A stretch of DNA of 64,000 nucleotides from Jeotgalicoccus marinus DSM 19772 (GCF_000425825.1 NZ_AUEE01000004.1:167122-231121), one strand, 5' to 3'; numbered from the stretch's first letter, positions 41,524 through 50,874 are shown. The notes: a model not told the origin generated them from the sequence alone. Numbers and translations are program-made.

Positions 41524-42171
41524 TTACTCTTCTTCTTTTTCAGAGTCTTCTTCATCTTTTTGTTCAGTTGCTTCAACTTCAGTTTCTTCTTCTTCAGAAA
41601 CTTCTTCGTCTTCATCCGGTTCTTCAGTTGGCGCACTAATAATAATTAGTGAGTCTTCGTCTTCGTTTTCGATTACGAAGTTACCTTTTTCACGGATGTC
41701 TGCAACGTGAATTGCATCACCAATGTTAAGTTCTGAAATATCAACTTCGATAGTTTCAGGAATGTCAGCTGGTTTAGCAGTTACAGAAACTTCAAATAAT
41801 GGCTGCTCGATTACGCCGCCTTCTTTTTGCCCTGGTGCCTCACCAGTTAATTCGATTTGAACATCAACAGTCACTTCAGTTTGCATGTTAATTGCAATGA
41901 AGTCGATGTGTAAAATTTGGTTTTTAAGTGAATCAAACTGATAGTCACTTACCATTACTTGTTTTGTACCGTTTTCTAATTCAAGATCGATAACGCCGTT
42001 ACGTCCAACTTCACGGATTAGTTTGATGAATTCAACTTCATCAACTGATACTGAAGTACTTTCAGTTTCATAGCCATATACGACTGCTGGAACTTGTCCA
42101 TTGTAACGGAGCTCGTTCAGTTCAGATTTCTTAGAATTTTCAGCTCTAGAGCTTGAGGCTAATTTAGCCAT
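41524..42171 (-). CDS. rplY: Ribosomal protein bL25 (Ctc-type)
   Basis: This 215-residue protein binds 5S rRNA; the long Ctc form has an extra C-terminal domain and is a general-stress protein in Bacillus. The N-terminal domain begins [20 protein letters not shown], and the last 35 or so residues are nearly all acidic. I chose the ATG at 42171, nine bases after GGTGG, rather than one four codons earlier. It lies between prs and pth as in staphylococci. Confidence 0.95.
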   Translation of the reverse strand: MAKLASSSRAENSKKSELNELRYNGQVPAVVYGYETESTSVSVDEVEFIKLIREVGRNGVIDLELENGTKQVMVSDYQFDSLKNQILHIDFIAINMQTEVTVDVQIELTGEAPGQKEGGVIEQPLFEVSVTAKPADIPETIEVDISELNIGDAIHVADIREKGNFVIENEDEDSLIIISAPTEEPDEDEEVSEEEETEVEATEQKDEEDSEKEEE

Positions 42172-42285
42172 AGTTATTTCCACCTTTCATCAAATAAAGC
42201 AATTTATAATAACGCCTATCCTAACACATAGCCACGCATTATAATACCACAAAACACACTGTTTTGTAAAAAATATGTTAAATTA

Positions 42286-43266
42286 TCACGTTTGGTCGAA
42301 TAAAATACTTACGGATTCTTGCTCATGTACTCTGACAATTGCTTGTGCAAGCAGTTCACCTACAGACAGTTCAGTCACTTTCTCAATTTTCTTTTCTTCT
42401 GGTAATTGAATTGAATTTGTGACAACTAACTCTTTGATAACTGACTCTTCAATTCGTTCAACTGCAGGTCCAGAAAGTACTGGATGTGTACAACAAGCGT
42501 AAACATTTTTCGCACCTTTGTCTACGAGTGCTTGTGCAGCAATTTTAATCGTACCACCAGTATCAATAATGTCATCAATAATGATAGCTGTCTTACCATC
42601 AATTTCACCAACAATATTCATCACTTCTGCGACATTCGGACGCGGACGTCGTTTATCAATGATGGCAATTGGTGCTTTTAGGCGATCTGCCATACGTCGT
42701 GCACGCGTTACACCACCGTGGTCTGGTGACACGATAACGACTTCGTCTAAATTAATATCTTTATGTTCCAAGAAGTAATCACTTAAGATTGGTACACCCA
42801 TGAGATGGTCGATTGGAATATCGAAAAATCCTTGGATTTGTGGTGCGTGTAGGTCAAGTGAAATCACACGGTTTGCACCAGCTGTTTCAATAAGATTAGC
42901 AACCAATTTGGCAGTGATTGGTTCACGCGCACGACTCTTTCTGTCTTGGCGTGCATAACCATAGTAAGGCATAACAATATTAATAGTATTCGCTGATGCA
43001 CGTTTTAAGGCATCAATCATGATGAGTAATTCCATTAAGTTTTCATTTACCGGCTGACTTGTCGGTTGAATTACAAAAACATCGCAACCTCGCACACTTT
43101 CTTCAACGTTAACCTGAACCTCTTCATCAGAGAAACGATTAACTGTACACTTCCCAAGTGGAATACCGATGTGCTCAGCGATTTCTGCTGCTAGGGGTTC
43201 GTTACCTGTTAATGTAAATAGTTTCATTTTGTTAGAACTTTTGTTTTGATTGCTAGAAGCTAACAT
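42286..43266 (-). CDS. prs: Ribose-phosphate pyrophosphokinase
   Basis: This 326-residue enzyme makes PRPP from ribose 5-phosphate and ATP, the precursor for purine, pyrimidine and other pathways and the effector of PurR nearby. Signatures: [37 protein letters not shown] and the PRPP loop [20 protein letters not shown]. The ATG at 43266 follows GGAGG. It forms a pair with glmU. Confidence 0.98.
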   Translation of the reverse strand: MLASSNQNKSSNKMKLFTLTGNEPLAAEIAEHIGIPLGKCTVNRFSDEEVQVNVEESVRGCDVFVIQPTSQPVNENLMELLIMIDALKRASANTINIVMPYYGYARQDRKSRAREPITAKLVANLIETAGANRVISLDLHAPQIQGFFDIPIDHLMGVPILSDYFLEHKDINLDEVVIVSPDHGGVTRARRMADRLKAPIAIIDKRRPRPNVAEVMNIVGEIDGKTAIIIDDIIDTGGTIKIAAQALVDKGAKNVYACCTHPVLSGPAVERIEESVIKELVVTNSIQLPEEKKIEKVTELSVGELLAQAIVRVHEQESVSILFDQT

Positions 43267-43282
43267 TTTGATCCTCCAAGTA

Positions 43283-44638
43283 TTATTTTTTGTAGTAGCC
43301 GTCTTTTGTCGTTTGCTTACTTCTTGCGATTGCTAGACTATCATTTGGAACATCGTCTGTAATTGTAGATCCTGCTGCAGTTATAGAACGTTCTCCTACA
43401 GAAACCGGTGCAACTAAGTTCGTATTACAGCCAATAAACGCATCATCTCCGACCGTCGTTTTAAATTTGTTTACACCGTCATAGTTTACAGTGATTGCAC
43501 CACAGCCGATATTTGCACGTTCACCAATTTCAGCATCCCCAATATAGCTTAGATGTGATACTTTAGCGCCGTCTTTTAAGACTGCTTTCTTCACTTCTAC
43601 AAAGTTTCCAACTTTAACAGTAGACGCAAGTTTGGCCCCTGGACGAAGTTGTGCATACGGACCAACAGTCGTTTGATTACCGACTTCAGCATCTGATACT
43701 ACTGAGTGTTTAATCTCGACTTCATCACCGATTAAACTATTAGAAATCTCACAGTTTGCAGAAATAATCGTACCTTCACCAATAACAGTGTTTCCTTTAA
43801 GTACAGTATTCGGATAAATAATAGTATCCATACCAATCTTAACACTTTCATCGATATATGTGTTTAGAGGATCGATAATTGTAACACCTTTTTCTAAATG
43901 TCCTTGGTTAATTCTCAATCTAAGTATTCTGGATGCCTCGGCAAGAAGCATACGATCATCAACACCGATAATTTCTTCATGGTCAGCAGTAACATAAGCA
44001 CCAACACGTTGACCCTTGCTACTTAAAATACCAATGATATCTGATAGGTAATATTCACCAGCTTCATTATCGTTCGTTACTTTTCTTAAAGACTTAAACA
44101 ACTCAACATTATTAAATAATGCAACACCAGCTGAAACTTCTTTTATATCTTTTTGTTCTTCTCTTAGTTCAGCTGCTTCTAAAATTTCTTTTACTGTGCC
44201 GTTTTCCTTACGAATGACACGTCCAAAACTTCCAGGATTTTCTGTATAAGCAGATAAAATTGTCGCTTTAAAACCAGTTTGTTCATGCTCACCTTGTAAC
44301 ATCGAGAGCGTGTTAGGACTAATTAATGGCGTATCGCCACATACAACGAGGGTCTCACCTTCTTGGTTTTGGAGCTCACTCTCTAACTGTTTAACAGCAT
44401 CTGCTGTACCGAGCTGTTCTTTTTGTTCAACCGTTTTAATGTCTTCTGGTAAGATTGCTTTAACCGCTTCTGAATCATTACCTAAAACAACGTAAATCTC
44501 TGAAACACCTGCATCTTTCACACTATTGATCACTCTAGTAATCATTGGAATTCCACAAACTTCGTGTAATACTTTCGGTTGTTTTGAATTCATTCGCTTG
44601 CCTGTGCCAGCAGCAGTGATTATCGCTCTAACTTGCAT
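43283..44638 (-). CDS. glmU: Bifunctional GlcNAc-1-phosphate uridyltransferase / acetyltransferase
   Basis: A 451-residue two-domain enzyme making UDP-GlcNAc for peptidoglycan and teichoic acids. The N-terminal uridyltransferase starts [20 protein letters not shown]; the C-terminal left-handed beta-helix acetyltransferase contains [20 protein letters not shown]. It is transcribed with prs from a strong promoter at 44669-44697. Confidence 0.98.
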   Translation of the reverse strand: MQVRAIITAAGTGKRMNSKQPKVLHEVCGIPMITRVINSVKDAGVSEIYVVLGNDSEAVKAILPEDIKTVEQKEQLGTADAVKQLESELQNQEGETLVVCGDTPLISPNTLSMLQGEHEQTGFKATILSAYTENPGSFGRVIRKENGTVKEILEAAELREEQKDIKEVSAGVALFNNVELFKSLRKVTNDNEAGEYYLSDIIGILSSKGQRVGAYVTADHEEIIGVDDRMLLAEASRILRLRINQGHLEKGVTIIDPLNTYIDESVKIGMDTIIYPNTVLKGNTVIGEGTIISANCEISNSLIGDEVEIKHSVVSDAEVGNQTTVGPYAQLRPGAKLASTVKVGNFVEVKKAVLKDGAKVSHLSYIGDAEIGERANIGCGAITVNYDGVNKFKTTVGDDAFIGCNTNLVAPVSVGERSITAAGSTITDDVPNDSLAIARSKQTTKDGYYKK

Positions 44639-44668
44639 AATTAACCCCCATTTAAATACGATGTTTTA

Positions 44669-44697
44669 ATTATATTTCAGACTGTCACATCTTTCAA
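44669..44697 (-). promoter_or_regulatory. Promoter of glmU-prs
   Basis: TTGAAA (44692-44697), 17 bases and the perfect TATAAT (44669-44674), about 30 bases upstream of glmU and directly after the spoVG hairpin. Confidence 0.8.
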
Positions 44698-44705
44698 GAC
44701 AGAGC

Positions 44706-44734
44706 TTAGGCCGGACACTAATGGCCCGGCCTAA
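44706..44734 (-). terminator. Hairpin after spoVG, weak terminator
   Basis: TTAGGCCGG / CCGGCCTAA (44706-44714 and 44726-44734). The stem is strong but no T-run follows on the minus strand, so termination may be partial. Confidence 0.55.
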
Positions 44735-44747
44735 AATCCAATTATTA

Positions 44748-45185
44748 TTATCTTTCTTCGTCAGCTGTATCTTCAGTGACTTCAGGGCTATTTTCATCAT
44801 TAACCCTTTCGTTTAAACTCTCGTCAGATTCTTCTGATGCTGTTGATTCAAGCGTACTATCTTCGTCTTCTGCTGGATCAGATTCCACTGTTGGTTCAAC
44901 AGCCTCGTTTGAATCCTCAGACGCTGGATCTTCAGTTTCTTCATAGACACGCATCACTTCTTCTTGTACATGCTGACGCATCTCTGTGTTGATTGGGTGA
45001 GCAATGTCTCTAAATTCGCCGTCCGGAGTACGTTTACTCGGCATAGCGACAAACAGTCCATTATTACCATCGATGACGCGTAAGTCATGTACGACAAATG
45101 CCTCATCAAATGTCACAGATACTAACGCTTTCATTCTAGTATCTTGATTATTGACTTTTCGTAATCTTACATCTGTTATTTTCAT
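44748..45185 (-). CDS. spoVG: SpoVG, RNA/DNA-binding regulator with long acidic tail
   Basis: A 145-residue protein whose first 84 residues are SpoVG ([40 protein letters not shown]). In S. aureus SpoVG affects capsule, virulence factor and cell-wall genes downstream of SigB. The last 60 or so residues are rich in Glu, Asp and Ser, making it clearly longer than the roughly 100-residue relatives. The ATG at 45185 has GGAGG eight bases upstream. It follows ridA (yabJ), as usual. Confidence 0.95.
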   Translation of the reverse strand: MKITDVRLRKVNNQDTRMKALVSVTFDEAFVVHDLRVIDGNNGLFVAMPSKRTPDGEFRDIAHPINTEMRQHVQEEVMRVYEETEDPASEDSNEAVEPTVESDPAEDEDSTLESTASEESDESLNERVNDENSPEVTEDTADEER

Positions 45186-45265
45186 GTGTTTGTCCTCCAT
45201 AGATTTGTGTTTTAGATCCTCTGTGTAAAACGCTTATCTAACTAAGAACCCACTAAAATAACCAG

Positions 45266-45640
45266 TTATTCAAATGATGCGACGACTTCAATTTCTACTT
45301 TCGCATCTAATGGGAGCCGGCTAACTTCTACACATGATCTTGCTGGTAGTTTACCCGTAAAGTACGTCCCATAAACTTCATTAATTAACGCGAAATCGTT
45401 CATATCAGTAATAAAAATAGTAGTTTTAACCACATTTTCGTATGATAATTCAGCCGCTTCAAGGACGCCACCAACATTATCTAAGACTTGCTTCGTTTGC
45501 TCTTTGACGTCTTCAGACACAATCTTCCCCTCAAGTGTTAGTGGTACTTGTCCAGATGAGTAGAATAAGTTGCCTGTTTTGACACCGTGGCTGTATGGTC
45601 CAACGGCTGCTGGTGCTTTATTTGAATTGATTGGTTCCAT
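45266..45640 (-). CDS. ridA: RidA/YabJ enamine/imine deaminase
   Basis: A 124-residue RidA protein that hydrolyses reactive enamines produced by PLP enzymes. It begins [20 protein letters not shown] and has [14 protein letters not shown] and the C-terminal [20 protein letters not shown] with the key arginine. It lies between purR and spoVG, the same order as in Bacillus and Staphylococcus, and probably shares the purR transcript. Confidence 0.97.
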   Translation of the reverse strand: MEPINSNKAPAAVGPYSHGVKTGNLFYSSGQVPLTLEGKIVSEDVKEQTKQVLDNVGGVLEAAELSYENVVKTTIFITDMNDFALINEVYGTYFTGKLPARSCVEVSRLPLDAKVEIEVVASFE

Positions 45641-45658
45641 GAATATCGACCTCCTAGT

Positions 45659-46489
45659 TTATCTATCTTTAATGTAATCTAAACAGTTGCCTTCTTCAAC
45701 TACAAACGACTCGTTGTATTCATCAATTTCCGACACTTTAAGTAAGGAAGTATAGTCCTTGAAACGACGATTCGCAACTTGCTTTGCTTCAACAAGTACA
45801 CTCACACCAGCAACCGTGGCATTGAACTCCTCCATGAGATTCGTAACGCCTGTGATCGATCCGCCAGCTCTAAGAAAGTCATCGACAACAAGTACATTTG
45901 ATCCTTCTTTAAGAGTGCGTTTTGATAAGACCATCGTTTCAATCTTACGTGTCGAACCTGATACATAGTTAATTGAGACTGTTGACCCTTCTGTAACTTT
46001 GTTATCCTTTCTAATCACAGCAACAGGTACATTCAATTTACGTGCAACTGCATTAGCCAAGGAGATACCTTTAGTCGCTATCGTTACAACTGCATCGATT
46101 TCAACATCACCATACATCGTGGCTATTAAATCCCCGAAATCGTTCATCATCTTAGGATCTCCCATGATGTCCGACATGTATAAATAACCACCTGGTAAAA
46201 GCCTTTCACTTTCCTCTAATTCTTTTTTGAAGTATTTTATAATCTCTTCAGCACGTTCCAGACTAATTTTAGGGATAAACATTGCACCCCCATTTGCTCC
46301 AGCTGTGGTTTTTAAGACACCGAGCCCCTCTGAATCCATTACATCCTTAATTATTCTTATGTCCTCACTAATTGATGATTTCGCTTGGCTGAACTTCTCT
46401 ACGTATGTTGTGAGTGGAATTAATTGGTTCGGATGTGAAACTAAATGCTGGGTCATATAGACCAATCGTTCACTGCGTTTAAATTTCAT
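45659..46489 (-). CDS. purR: Purine repressor PurR (Gram-positive type)
   Basis: A 276-residue repressor with an N-terminal winged helix (MKFKRSERLVYMTQHLVSHP; KFSQAKSSISEDIRIIKDVM) and a phosphoribosyltransferase-like effector domain whose PRPP loop reads VLVVDDFLRAGGSITGVTNL. PRPP releases it from DNA. A matching PurBox lies upstream of its own start. Confidence 0.97.
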   Translation of the reverse strand: MKFKRSERLVYMTQHLVSHPNQLIPLTTYVEKFSQAKSSISEDIRIIKDVMDSEGLGVLKTTAGANGGAMFIPKISLERAEEIIKYFKKELEESERLLPGGYLYMSDIMGDPKMMNDFGDLIATMYGDVEIDAVVTIATKGISLANAVARKLNVPVAVIRKDNKVTEGSTVSINYVSGSTRKIETMVLSKRTLKEGSNVLVVDDFLRAGGSITGVTNLMEEFNATVAGVSVLVEAKQVANRRFKDYTSLLKVSEIDEYNESFVVEEGNCLDYIKDR

Positions 46490-46532
46490 AACTTAACTCC
46501 TAATCCGTATTATTGACAACAATTCTAACATA

Positions 46533-46545
46533 TATGTTCGGTTTT
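46533..46545 (-). promoter_or_regulatory. Candidate PurBox upstream of purR
   Basis: AAAACCGAACATA on the minus strand matches the PurR half-site AWWWCCGAACWWT at 12 of 13 positions. It adjoins the palindrome AACATATATGTT (46528-46539), which places a degenerate second half-site in the opposite direction. It sits 44 bases before purR, so autorepression is likely. Confidence 0.65.
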
Positions 46546-46551
46546 TAATAC

Positions 46552-47397
46552 TTAGCCGAGTAATCTTATTCTATAAACTTCAGAACAGCATCCTTTAATC
46601 GCATTATATACGTGATTCGCTTGTCTTTCTTTTTTACATATTCCGAATACCGTCGGTCCACTACCACTCATCATCGCTCCATCAGCACCAGAATCTCTCA
46701 TATTTTCTACAAGCTTTTTGACCTCTGGATACTTTTTGACCGTCACTTCTTCTAAATCATTTTTCAAGAGTCGAATAATTGAATCATAGTTTCCATCGAT
46801 GATAGCTCTTTTCATTTCATTTGATGCTGGTTTGTTTTTACCAGGTTTTAAGGCTGAGTATATTGTTTTCGTCGACACGCTAATTTTGGGCTTGGCTAAA
46901 ACAACCCATCCATGTGGTGGACTCGGTAGTCGCTCAATCATCTCACCGCGCCCTGTTGCAAGTGCCGTGCCACCATATACGCAAAATGGGATATCTGAGC
47001 CGAGCTCGGCAGATAAATCAGCTAGTGTCTCGAGTTCGATGCCGAGCTCGTACAAGGCATTCATGCCACGGAATGTCGCTGCCGCATCCGCTGAGCCACC
47101 AGCTAAACCAGCAGCAATTGGAATGTGTTTATCAATGTGAATCGTAACACCCGTTCTTATGTTATATCGCTTCATCATCAGCTCGGCGGCCTGATATGCT
47201 AAATTTCGCTTGTTAGTCGGCACAAATTGATTGTCAGTTTCTATGACTATCCTCTTGTCTGTCCTTTTTTCAAAGGACAGGTGGTCATTCAAATCCACTG
47301 TTGTCATAACCATGCTCACCTCATGATAGCCATCATTACGTTTATATAGCGTATCCAGTGTTAAATTTATTTTTGCAGGTGCTGTTTCATAGTGCAT
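46552..47397 (-). CDS. ispE: 4-diphosphocytidyl-2-C-methyl-D-erythritol kinase
   Basis: A 281-residue GHMP kinase of the MEP pathway, acting after IspD and before IspF, which are both in this window. The start reads ETAPAKINLTLDTLYKRNDG, the ATP loop is PIAAGLAGGSADAAATFRGM, and the C-terminal motif is DGAMMSGSGPTVFGICK. In Staphylococcus the gene at this site is a pathway-less relative; here ispD and ispF make a real IspE likely. Confidence 0.94.
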   Translation of the reverse strand: MHYETAPAKINLTLDTLYKRNDGYHEVSMVMTTVDLNDHLSFEKRTDKRIVIETDNQFVPTNKRNLAYQAAELMMKRYNIRTGVTIHIDKHIPIAAGLAGGSADAAATFRGMNALYELGIELETLADLSAELGSDIPFCVYGGTALATGRGEMIERLPSPPHGWVVLAKPKISVSTKTIYSALKPGKNKPASNEMKRAIIDGNYDSIIRLLKNDLEEVTVKKYPEVKKLVENMRDSGADGAMMSGSGPTVFGICKKERQANHVYNAIKGCCSEVYRIRLLG

Positions 47398-47479
47398 ATT
47401 TCCATGTCCTTTGTTAGTTTATTAATCGTCTCGATATATGCGTTATTTTATCATATATTTAAAGATCTAAGGAGGTAAA

Positions 47480-47516
47480 TTAAAACAACCCTCACCAGAA
47501 ACGGTGCGGGTTGTTT
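47480..47516 (-). terminator. Terminator of the ABC exporter operon
   Basis: AACAACCCGCACC / GGTGAGGGTTGTT (minus strand, 47515-47503 and 47496-47484, one mismatch) followed by TTAATTT, about 20 bases after the permease stop. Confidence 0.85.
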
Positions 47517-47536
47517 AGAATTATATTAGTTATTAA

Positions 47537-48238
47537 TTAATCATCTGATTTTCTTGCTTTGAAGCCCCATAGTGTCACTACGAAACTGACTGCGACCCAA
47601 GCGGCAAGGATAATGAACTCTTTAATTCCACCTTCACCGTTTAAAATGAAGATATGCTGGTATAAGGGGAAGTATTCGGCAATTTTTATAGCGATACTGT
47701 CTGGGTCCGTCACCAGTAGTTCGATATAGGGTGTAAAACCAAAGATGAACATGATTGGTATGAGGTACACTGATGTTGTGGCAACTGATTTCACAATCAG
47801 CCCAATCCCGATACCTAGGTTGATAAAGAACACACCGAGTAATATTAGGCTCACAATATTTTCCCCTGTCCAATAATCTGTTGGACCAATTACAAATATA
47901 GAGGCAACCAAGGAAATAATCGTCATCAATCCGATAACCATGCTCTTACCTACGATAATGTCCATAAAGGTAGCTGGTGATTGTAAAAGACCTCTTAAGG
48001 TGTCTTTTTCATTTTCTTCTGCAATCATCGTCATGATTGCACTGAAAGTCACTGCTGAAAATACGACTCCTGCGATGAGCGCTAGGGTTTCAGCAGGTAG
48101 TCCGCCTGTCGCGTCGCCTAGGTTAGTAAATAGAAAAGCTAAGATAATCGGAATTAGCACCGAAGTAAACAGCATCATATTCTTCATAAACTCTTTAAGG
48201 TCTTTTTCAAAAATCGCCATTATTCTAGTGATATTCAT
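47537..48238 (-). CDS. ABC-2 type transporter permease
   Basis: A 233-residue membrane protein with six hydrophobic segments and the ABC-2 layout: a cytoplasmic N-terminal helix, then LFTSVLIPIILAFLFTNLGD and EENEKDTLRGLLQSPATFMD, the loop that contacts the ATPase. It starts one base after the ATPase gene and is coded with it, so the pair should form an exporter. The cargo is unknown; related systems export antibiotics, sodium or lipids. Confidence 0.88.
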   Translation of the reverse strand: MNITRIMAIFEKDLKEFMKNMMLFTSVLIPIILAFLFTNLGDATGGLPAETLALIAGVVFSAVTFSAIMTMIAEENEKDTLRGLLQSPATFMDIIVGKSMVIGLMTIISLVASIFVIGPTDYWTGENIVSLILLGVFFINLGIGIGLIVKSVATTSVYLIPIMFIFGFTPYIELLVTDPDSIAIKIAEYFPLYQHIFILNGEGGIKEFIILAAWVAVSFVVTLWGFKARKSDD

Positions 48239-48239
48239 A

Positions 48240-49085
48240 TTAATACAACTCCTTACCTGTTACTTTTTTGAACACTTCACCGAGGGTTGGGAAATCCGTT
48301 CTGACATCCACTGCAGCCTCATCAAGTAATACTGATTTTAAGAGGGCTTCGTTGTCCGCTGACTTATCAATCGTTTTTTGTGATCCGTCGTTATACGTGA
48401 CATGAACGACATTACGCTTGTACTTATGTCTGAGCTCACTTGGTGAACCGTAATCTTGGATGACACCTTGATATAAAAAGGCAACATTGTCACAAAGTCT
48501 CGTTGCCTCATCCATATTATGTGTTGTGAGTAAGACTGTTGTGCCTTCATCTCTTAAAGCTTCTAACATCTCATGAATCTTTTCTGCCGTTGTTGGATCT
48601 AGTGCTGAAGTTGGTTCATCTAAGAATAGAATATCCGGCTTATGAATCACTGCCTTACATAGAAGAATTCTTTGCTTCATACCTTTAGATAATTTCGATA
48701 CAGTTTTATCGATTTCATCTGCTAGGCCAACATCTTTTAGGACGCTTTCAACGGAACCCTTTGGTGCGCCGTATAATTTTCTAAATAGTTCTAAATTGTC
48801 TTTAACAGTTAATCTCTCATATAAGGAGCTCTTATCCGATAAAATCCCTAACTTACTTACATAATCGTTCTTGCCAAATTGTTCGTGATTAAAGCCATTC
48901 ACAATTACCGTTCCACCATTAGGTTCAAATTCTCCCGTTAGTACTTTAATTGTTGTTGTTTTACCAGAACCACTTGGACCTAATAGACCAAATATTTGCC
49001 CTTTCTGCATTTCAAATGAAACACCTTTTAAGGCACGCTCACTGCCAAAATTCTTCTCTAAGTCATTTACTTTAATAATGCTCAT
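48240..49085 (-). CDS. ABC transporter ATPase
   Basis: A 281-residue ATPase with intact motifs: Walker A GPSGSGKT at 36-43, signature LSKGMKQ at 132-138, Walker B ILFLDEP at 152-158 and the H-loop TTHNMDEA. The family is the NatA/BcrA/drug-export type. I chose the ATG at 49085 (MSIIKVNDLEKNF), seven bases after GGAGG. A terminator separates it from the upstream LytTR-permease pair, yet a candidate LytTR site lies in between. It is the only intact ATPase of this cluster and may serve both permeases. Confidence 0.92.
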   Translation of the reverse strand: MSIIKVNDLEKNFGSERALKGVSFEMQKGQIFGLLGPSGSGKTTTIKVLTGEFEPNGGTVIVNGFNHEQFGKNDYVSKLGILSDKSSLYERLTVKDNLELFRKLYGAPKGSVESVLKDVGLADEIDKTVSKLSKGMKQRILLCKAVIHKPDILFLDEPTSALDPTTAEKIHEMLEALRDEGTTVLLTTHNMDEATRLCDNVAFLYQGVIQDYGSPSELRHKYKRNVVHVTYNDGSQKTIDKSADNEALLKSVLLDEAAVDVRTDFPTLGEVFKKVTGKELY

Positions 49086-49138
49086 GCTAATACCTCCAAT
49101 TTCGTTTTCTTGTTCGTAATTCAAGCTTAAAAGAAATA

Positions 49139-49164
49139 CAAAAAAGCCGCGATAAGATCGCGGC
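49139..49164 (-). terminator. Terminator between permease and ATPase genes
   Basis: GCCGCGAT / ATCGCGGC (minus strand, 49164-49157 and 49153-49146) with a three-base loop and TTTTTTG. It divides the LytTR-ABC region into two transcripts or acts as an attenuator. Confidence 0.88.
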
Positions 49165-49225
49165 GAATTGTAGCTATTTCATTTTAAGTTGTGGTATTCA
49201 AGTGTTGTATTGTTATGAATTTTTA

Positions 49226-49255
49226 CTAAGTTGTACCAAAAATAAGCTCAACTGT
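49226..49255 (-). promoter_or_regulatory. Candidate LytTR-type binding site
   Basis: On the minus strand ACAGTTGAG (49247-49255) fits the LytTR half-site [TA][AC][CA]GTTN[AG][TG] exactly. After 12 bases comes ACAACTTAG (49226-49234), sharing six of nine positions. The 12-base gap is the usual spacing. It lies just after the first permease gene and before the terminator. Confidence 0.4.
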
Positions 49256-49257
49256 AC

Positions 49258-49950
49258 TCAAATTTTTTCATCTATTTCTAAACTTCTATAGACAAGGAAC
49301 CCTATTATACCAAGCCATACCAACAAAATAACGATAGGCATTACACTAGCGTTATTTTGTAATGCCATCAATTGGTAAACAGGTGTGATGTCTGCCAAAA
49401 ACCTAATAAACGACACATTTGTGAGCCCCATGCTCTCAACTATGGGTGTCATACCGAGTAAGAACAAGATAATGACACCTGCAACTGCTGATGTTGTTTC
49501 TAGTTTTGTGCGAATACCAAATAGTATACCCAGTCCTAAAAATACTAGCATTGCTAGGAACAAGCCAAACGACAAACTGAGTGACAACATGTCTATACGA
49601 TCAATAATCACAAGTGAGACAATGATTAACAGGGCTGACATTATGATTACAAGCGCACTTCTTCCAATGATCATTAAACAAAGATCCTTTTTATCTTTGA
49701 CCACCATACGAATCATACCGTGCTCTATTTCATCTGCAAATAACATAAGTGGCACATTCGTTGTGACTGCAGCTAACACCGTTCCAATAATTATAAAGAC
49801 CATGATATTTGGTATCGTTTCACCAGCATCTTGTCCAATCATACGGTAGATAAGTGCCATGCCTAATGGCATTAAAAATAGTATAAATACAGAATAATTT
49901 GCAAGGTACTCTTTAAAATCACGGTATATTGTTGCATAAATTTTGTGCAT
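49258..49950 (-). CDS. ABC-2 type permease next to the LytTR regulator
   Basis: A 230-residue membrane protein with six hydrophobic segments (for instance YSVFILFLMPLGMALIYRMI and PNIMVFIIIGTVLAAVTTNV) and the coupling segment ADEIEHGMIRMVVKDKKDLC, as in ABC-2 permeases. It starts after GGGTGG, 18 bases from the end of the LytTR gene. No intact ATPase is in the same transcript. It may pair with the other permease as a heterodimer using the ATPase at 48240-49085. Confidence 0.82.
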   Translation of the reverse strand: MHKIYATIYRDFKEYLANYSVFILFLMPLGMALIYRMIGQDAGETIPNIMVFIIIGTVLAAVTTNVPLMLFADEIEHGMIRMVVKDKKDLCLMIIGRSALVIIMSALLIIVSLVIIDRIDMLSLSLSFGLFLAMLVFLGLGILFGIRTKLETTSAVAGVIILFLLGMTPIVESMGLTNVSFIRFLADITPVYQLMALQNNASVMPIVILLVWLGIIGFLVYRSLEIDEKI

Positions 49951-49968
49951 TTTAATAAGCCACCCTAC

Positions 49969-50874
49969 CTATAATGTAATGAGACGCTCTTGAATTTCAT
50001 TATGCTTCGTTCTTGATAAAGGAATTTTAGATTTTTCATGGTTATCGATAATCACAGAGTACGCATTCTTAGACCATGTAATTATCTCCTTCACCTTATG
50101 TAAGTTGACGATGTAGGAACGATGACATCGATAAAAACCGTGACTGCTCAACTCATCCTCTGCATTTTGTAAGGTTGTTTCCATCATAAATTTCTCACCA
50201 TCTAGATTTATATAGACCTTACCATCCTGACTCTCTAAAAATTCAATATCACTAATGTCCACAAAAATCGTCTTATCATTTGCTTTGACTTTAATTTTTG
50301 TATTTTGCACTTCTTTATCATCAACTGTATTTTCTGACGTTTCTACAATTTTCAATCCATCCTCATTAATCTTCATAACGTCTGATTGTAATACAAAGGC
50401 ATCTTCTAAACGAGAGGTTACCACAAGCAGTGACTTATTTTGGTCTATAAGTTGTTCCTTCATCTTATGAAAGAGATGAATATTATCGTTAATCGTATGT
50501 AAAAAAGGGTCAATAAACACAATGTGCTGTTCATCCGTTAACAGAGCTTGTATATAATTAAGCTTTTGTATCTCGTTTTTATTTTGTTTTGATAGTTTCT
50601 CATCAGGCGTTTCAATTCTAAATTGTTGAATTAAATCATCAACTTTTAGTGGACTATTATACCATTTTTTAAAGTAATGAATATGAGCTTTGAAAGTGAT
50701 ACGTTTATAAACAGGGATATCATTAGTAAACACATTGGCATCCGAATCCCTAACAACTTTCGATAGCCTCTCAAAATAATCGTAGGGCATCTGTACTGCA
50801 TAAGTCTTGCCATTAACGAGTTGAATCTTATCTTCTGTTGGTTTACCAATCACAGTACCAATCTCTAAGTCCAT
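49969..50874 (-). CDS. LytTR regulator with a degenerate ABC-ATPase-like N-terminal domain
   Basis: A 301-residue protein. Residues about 193-298 are a LytTR DNA-binding domain (ISDIEFLESQDGKVYINLDG; ELSSHGFYRCHRSYIVNLHK). The N-terminal part has no Walker A, but LSKQNKNEIQKLNYIQALL at 94-112, HIVFIDPF at 117-124 and VVTSRLEDAF at 151-160 align in order with the ABC signature, Walker B and H-loop. This fits a known ABC-ATPase/LytTR fusion family, with the ATPase decayed. I chose the ATG at 50874, eight bases after GGAGG. It probably controls the neighbouring ABC genes. Confidence 0.85.
   Translation of the reverse strand: MDLEIGTVIGKPTEDKIQLVNGKTYAVQMPYDYFERLSKVVRDSDANVFTNDIPVYKRITFKAHIHYFKKWYNSPLKVDDLIQQFRIETPDEKLSKQNKNEIQKLNYIQALLTDEQHIVFIDPFLHTINDNIHLFHKMKEQLIDQNKSLLVVTSRLEDAFVLQSDVMKINEDGLKIVETSENTVDDKEVQNTKIKVKANDKTIFVDISDIEFLESQDGKVYINLDGEKFMMETTLQNAEDELSSHGFYRCHRSYIVNLHKVKEIITWSKNAYSVIIDNHEKSKIPLSRTKHNEIQERLITL

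Noticed and set aside
42249..42267. Dyad ACAAAACA-CAC-TGTTTTGT between prs and rplY, as a prs terminator
   Set aside because: No T-run follows on the minus strand and the arms are simple A/T-rich sequence next to a possible -10 of rplY; I could not decide on a function.
45641..45700. SigB promoter for ridA-spoVG inside the end of purR
   Set aside because: A GTTTAG is present but no GGGTAT-like -10 follows at the right distance.
47398..47480. GGAGG at about 47471 on the plus strand as a start for a small gene
   Set aside because: No ATG, GTG or TTG frame of useful length follows; the stretch leads straight into the terminator hairpin.
49086..49138. ATPase start at the upstream ATG near 49124
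   Set aside because: The extra 13 residues overlap the GGAGG site that is well placed for the ATG at 49085, and ABC ATPases of this type begin at MSIIKV.
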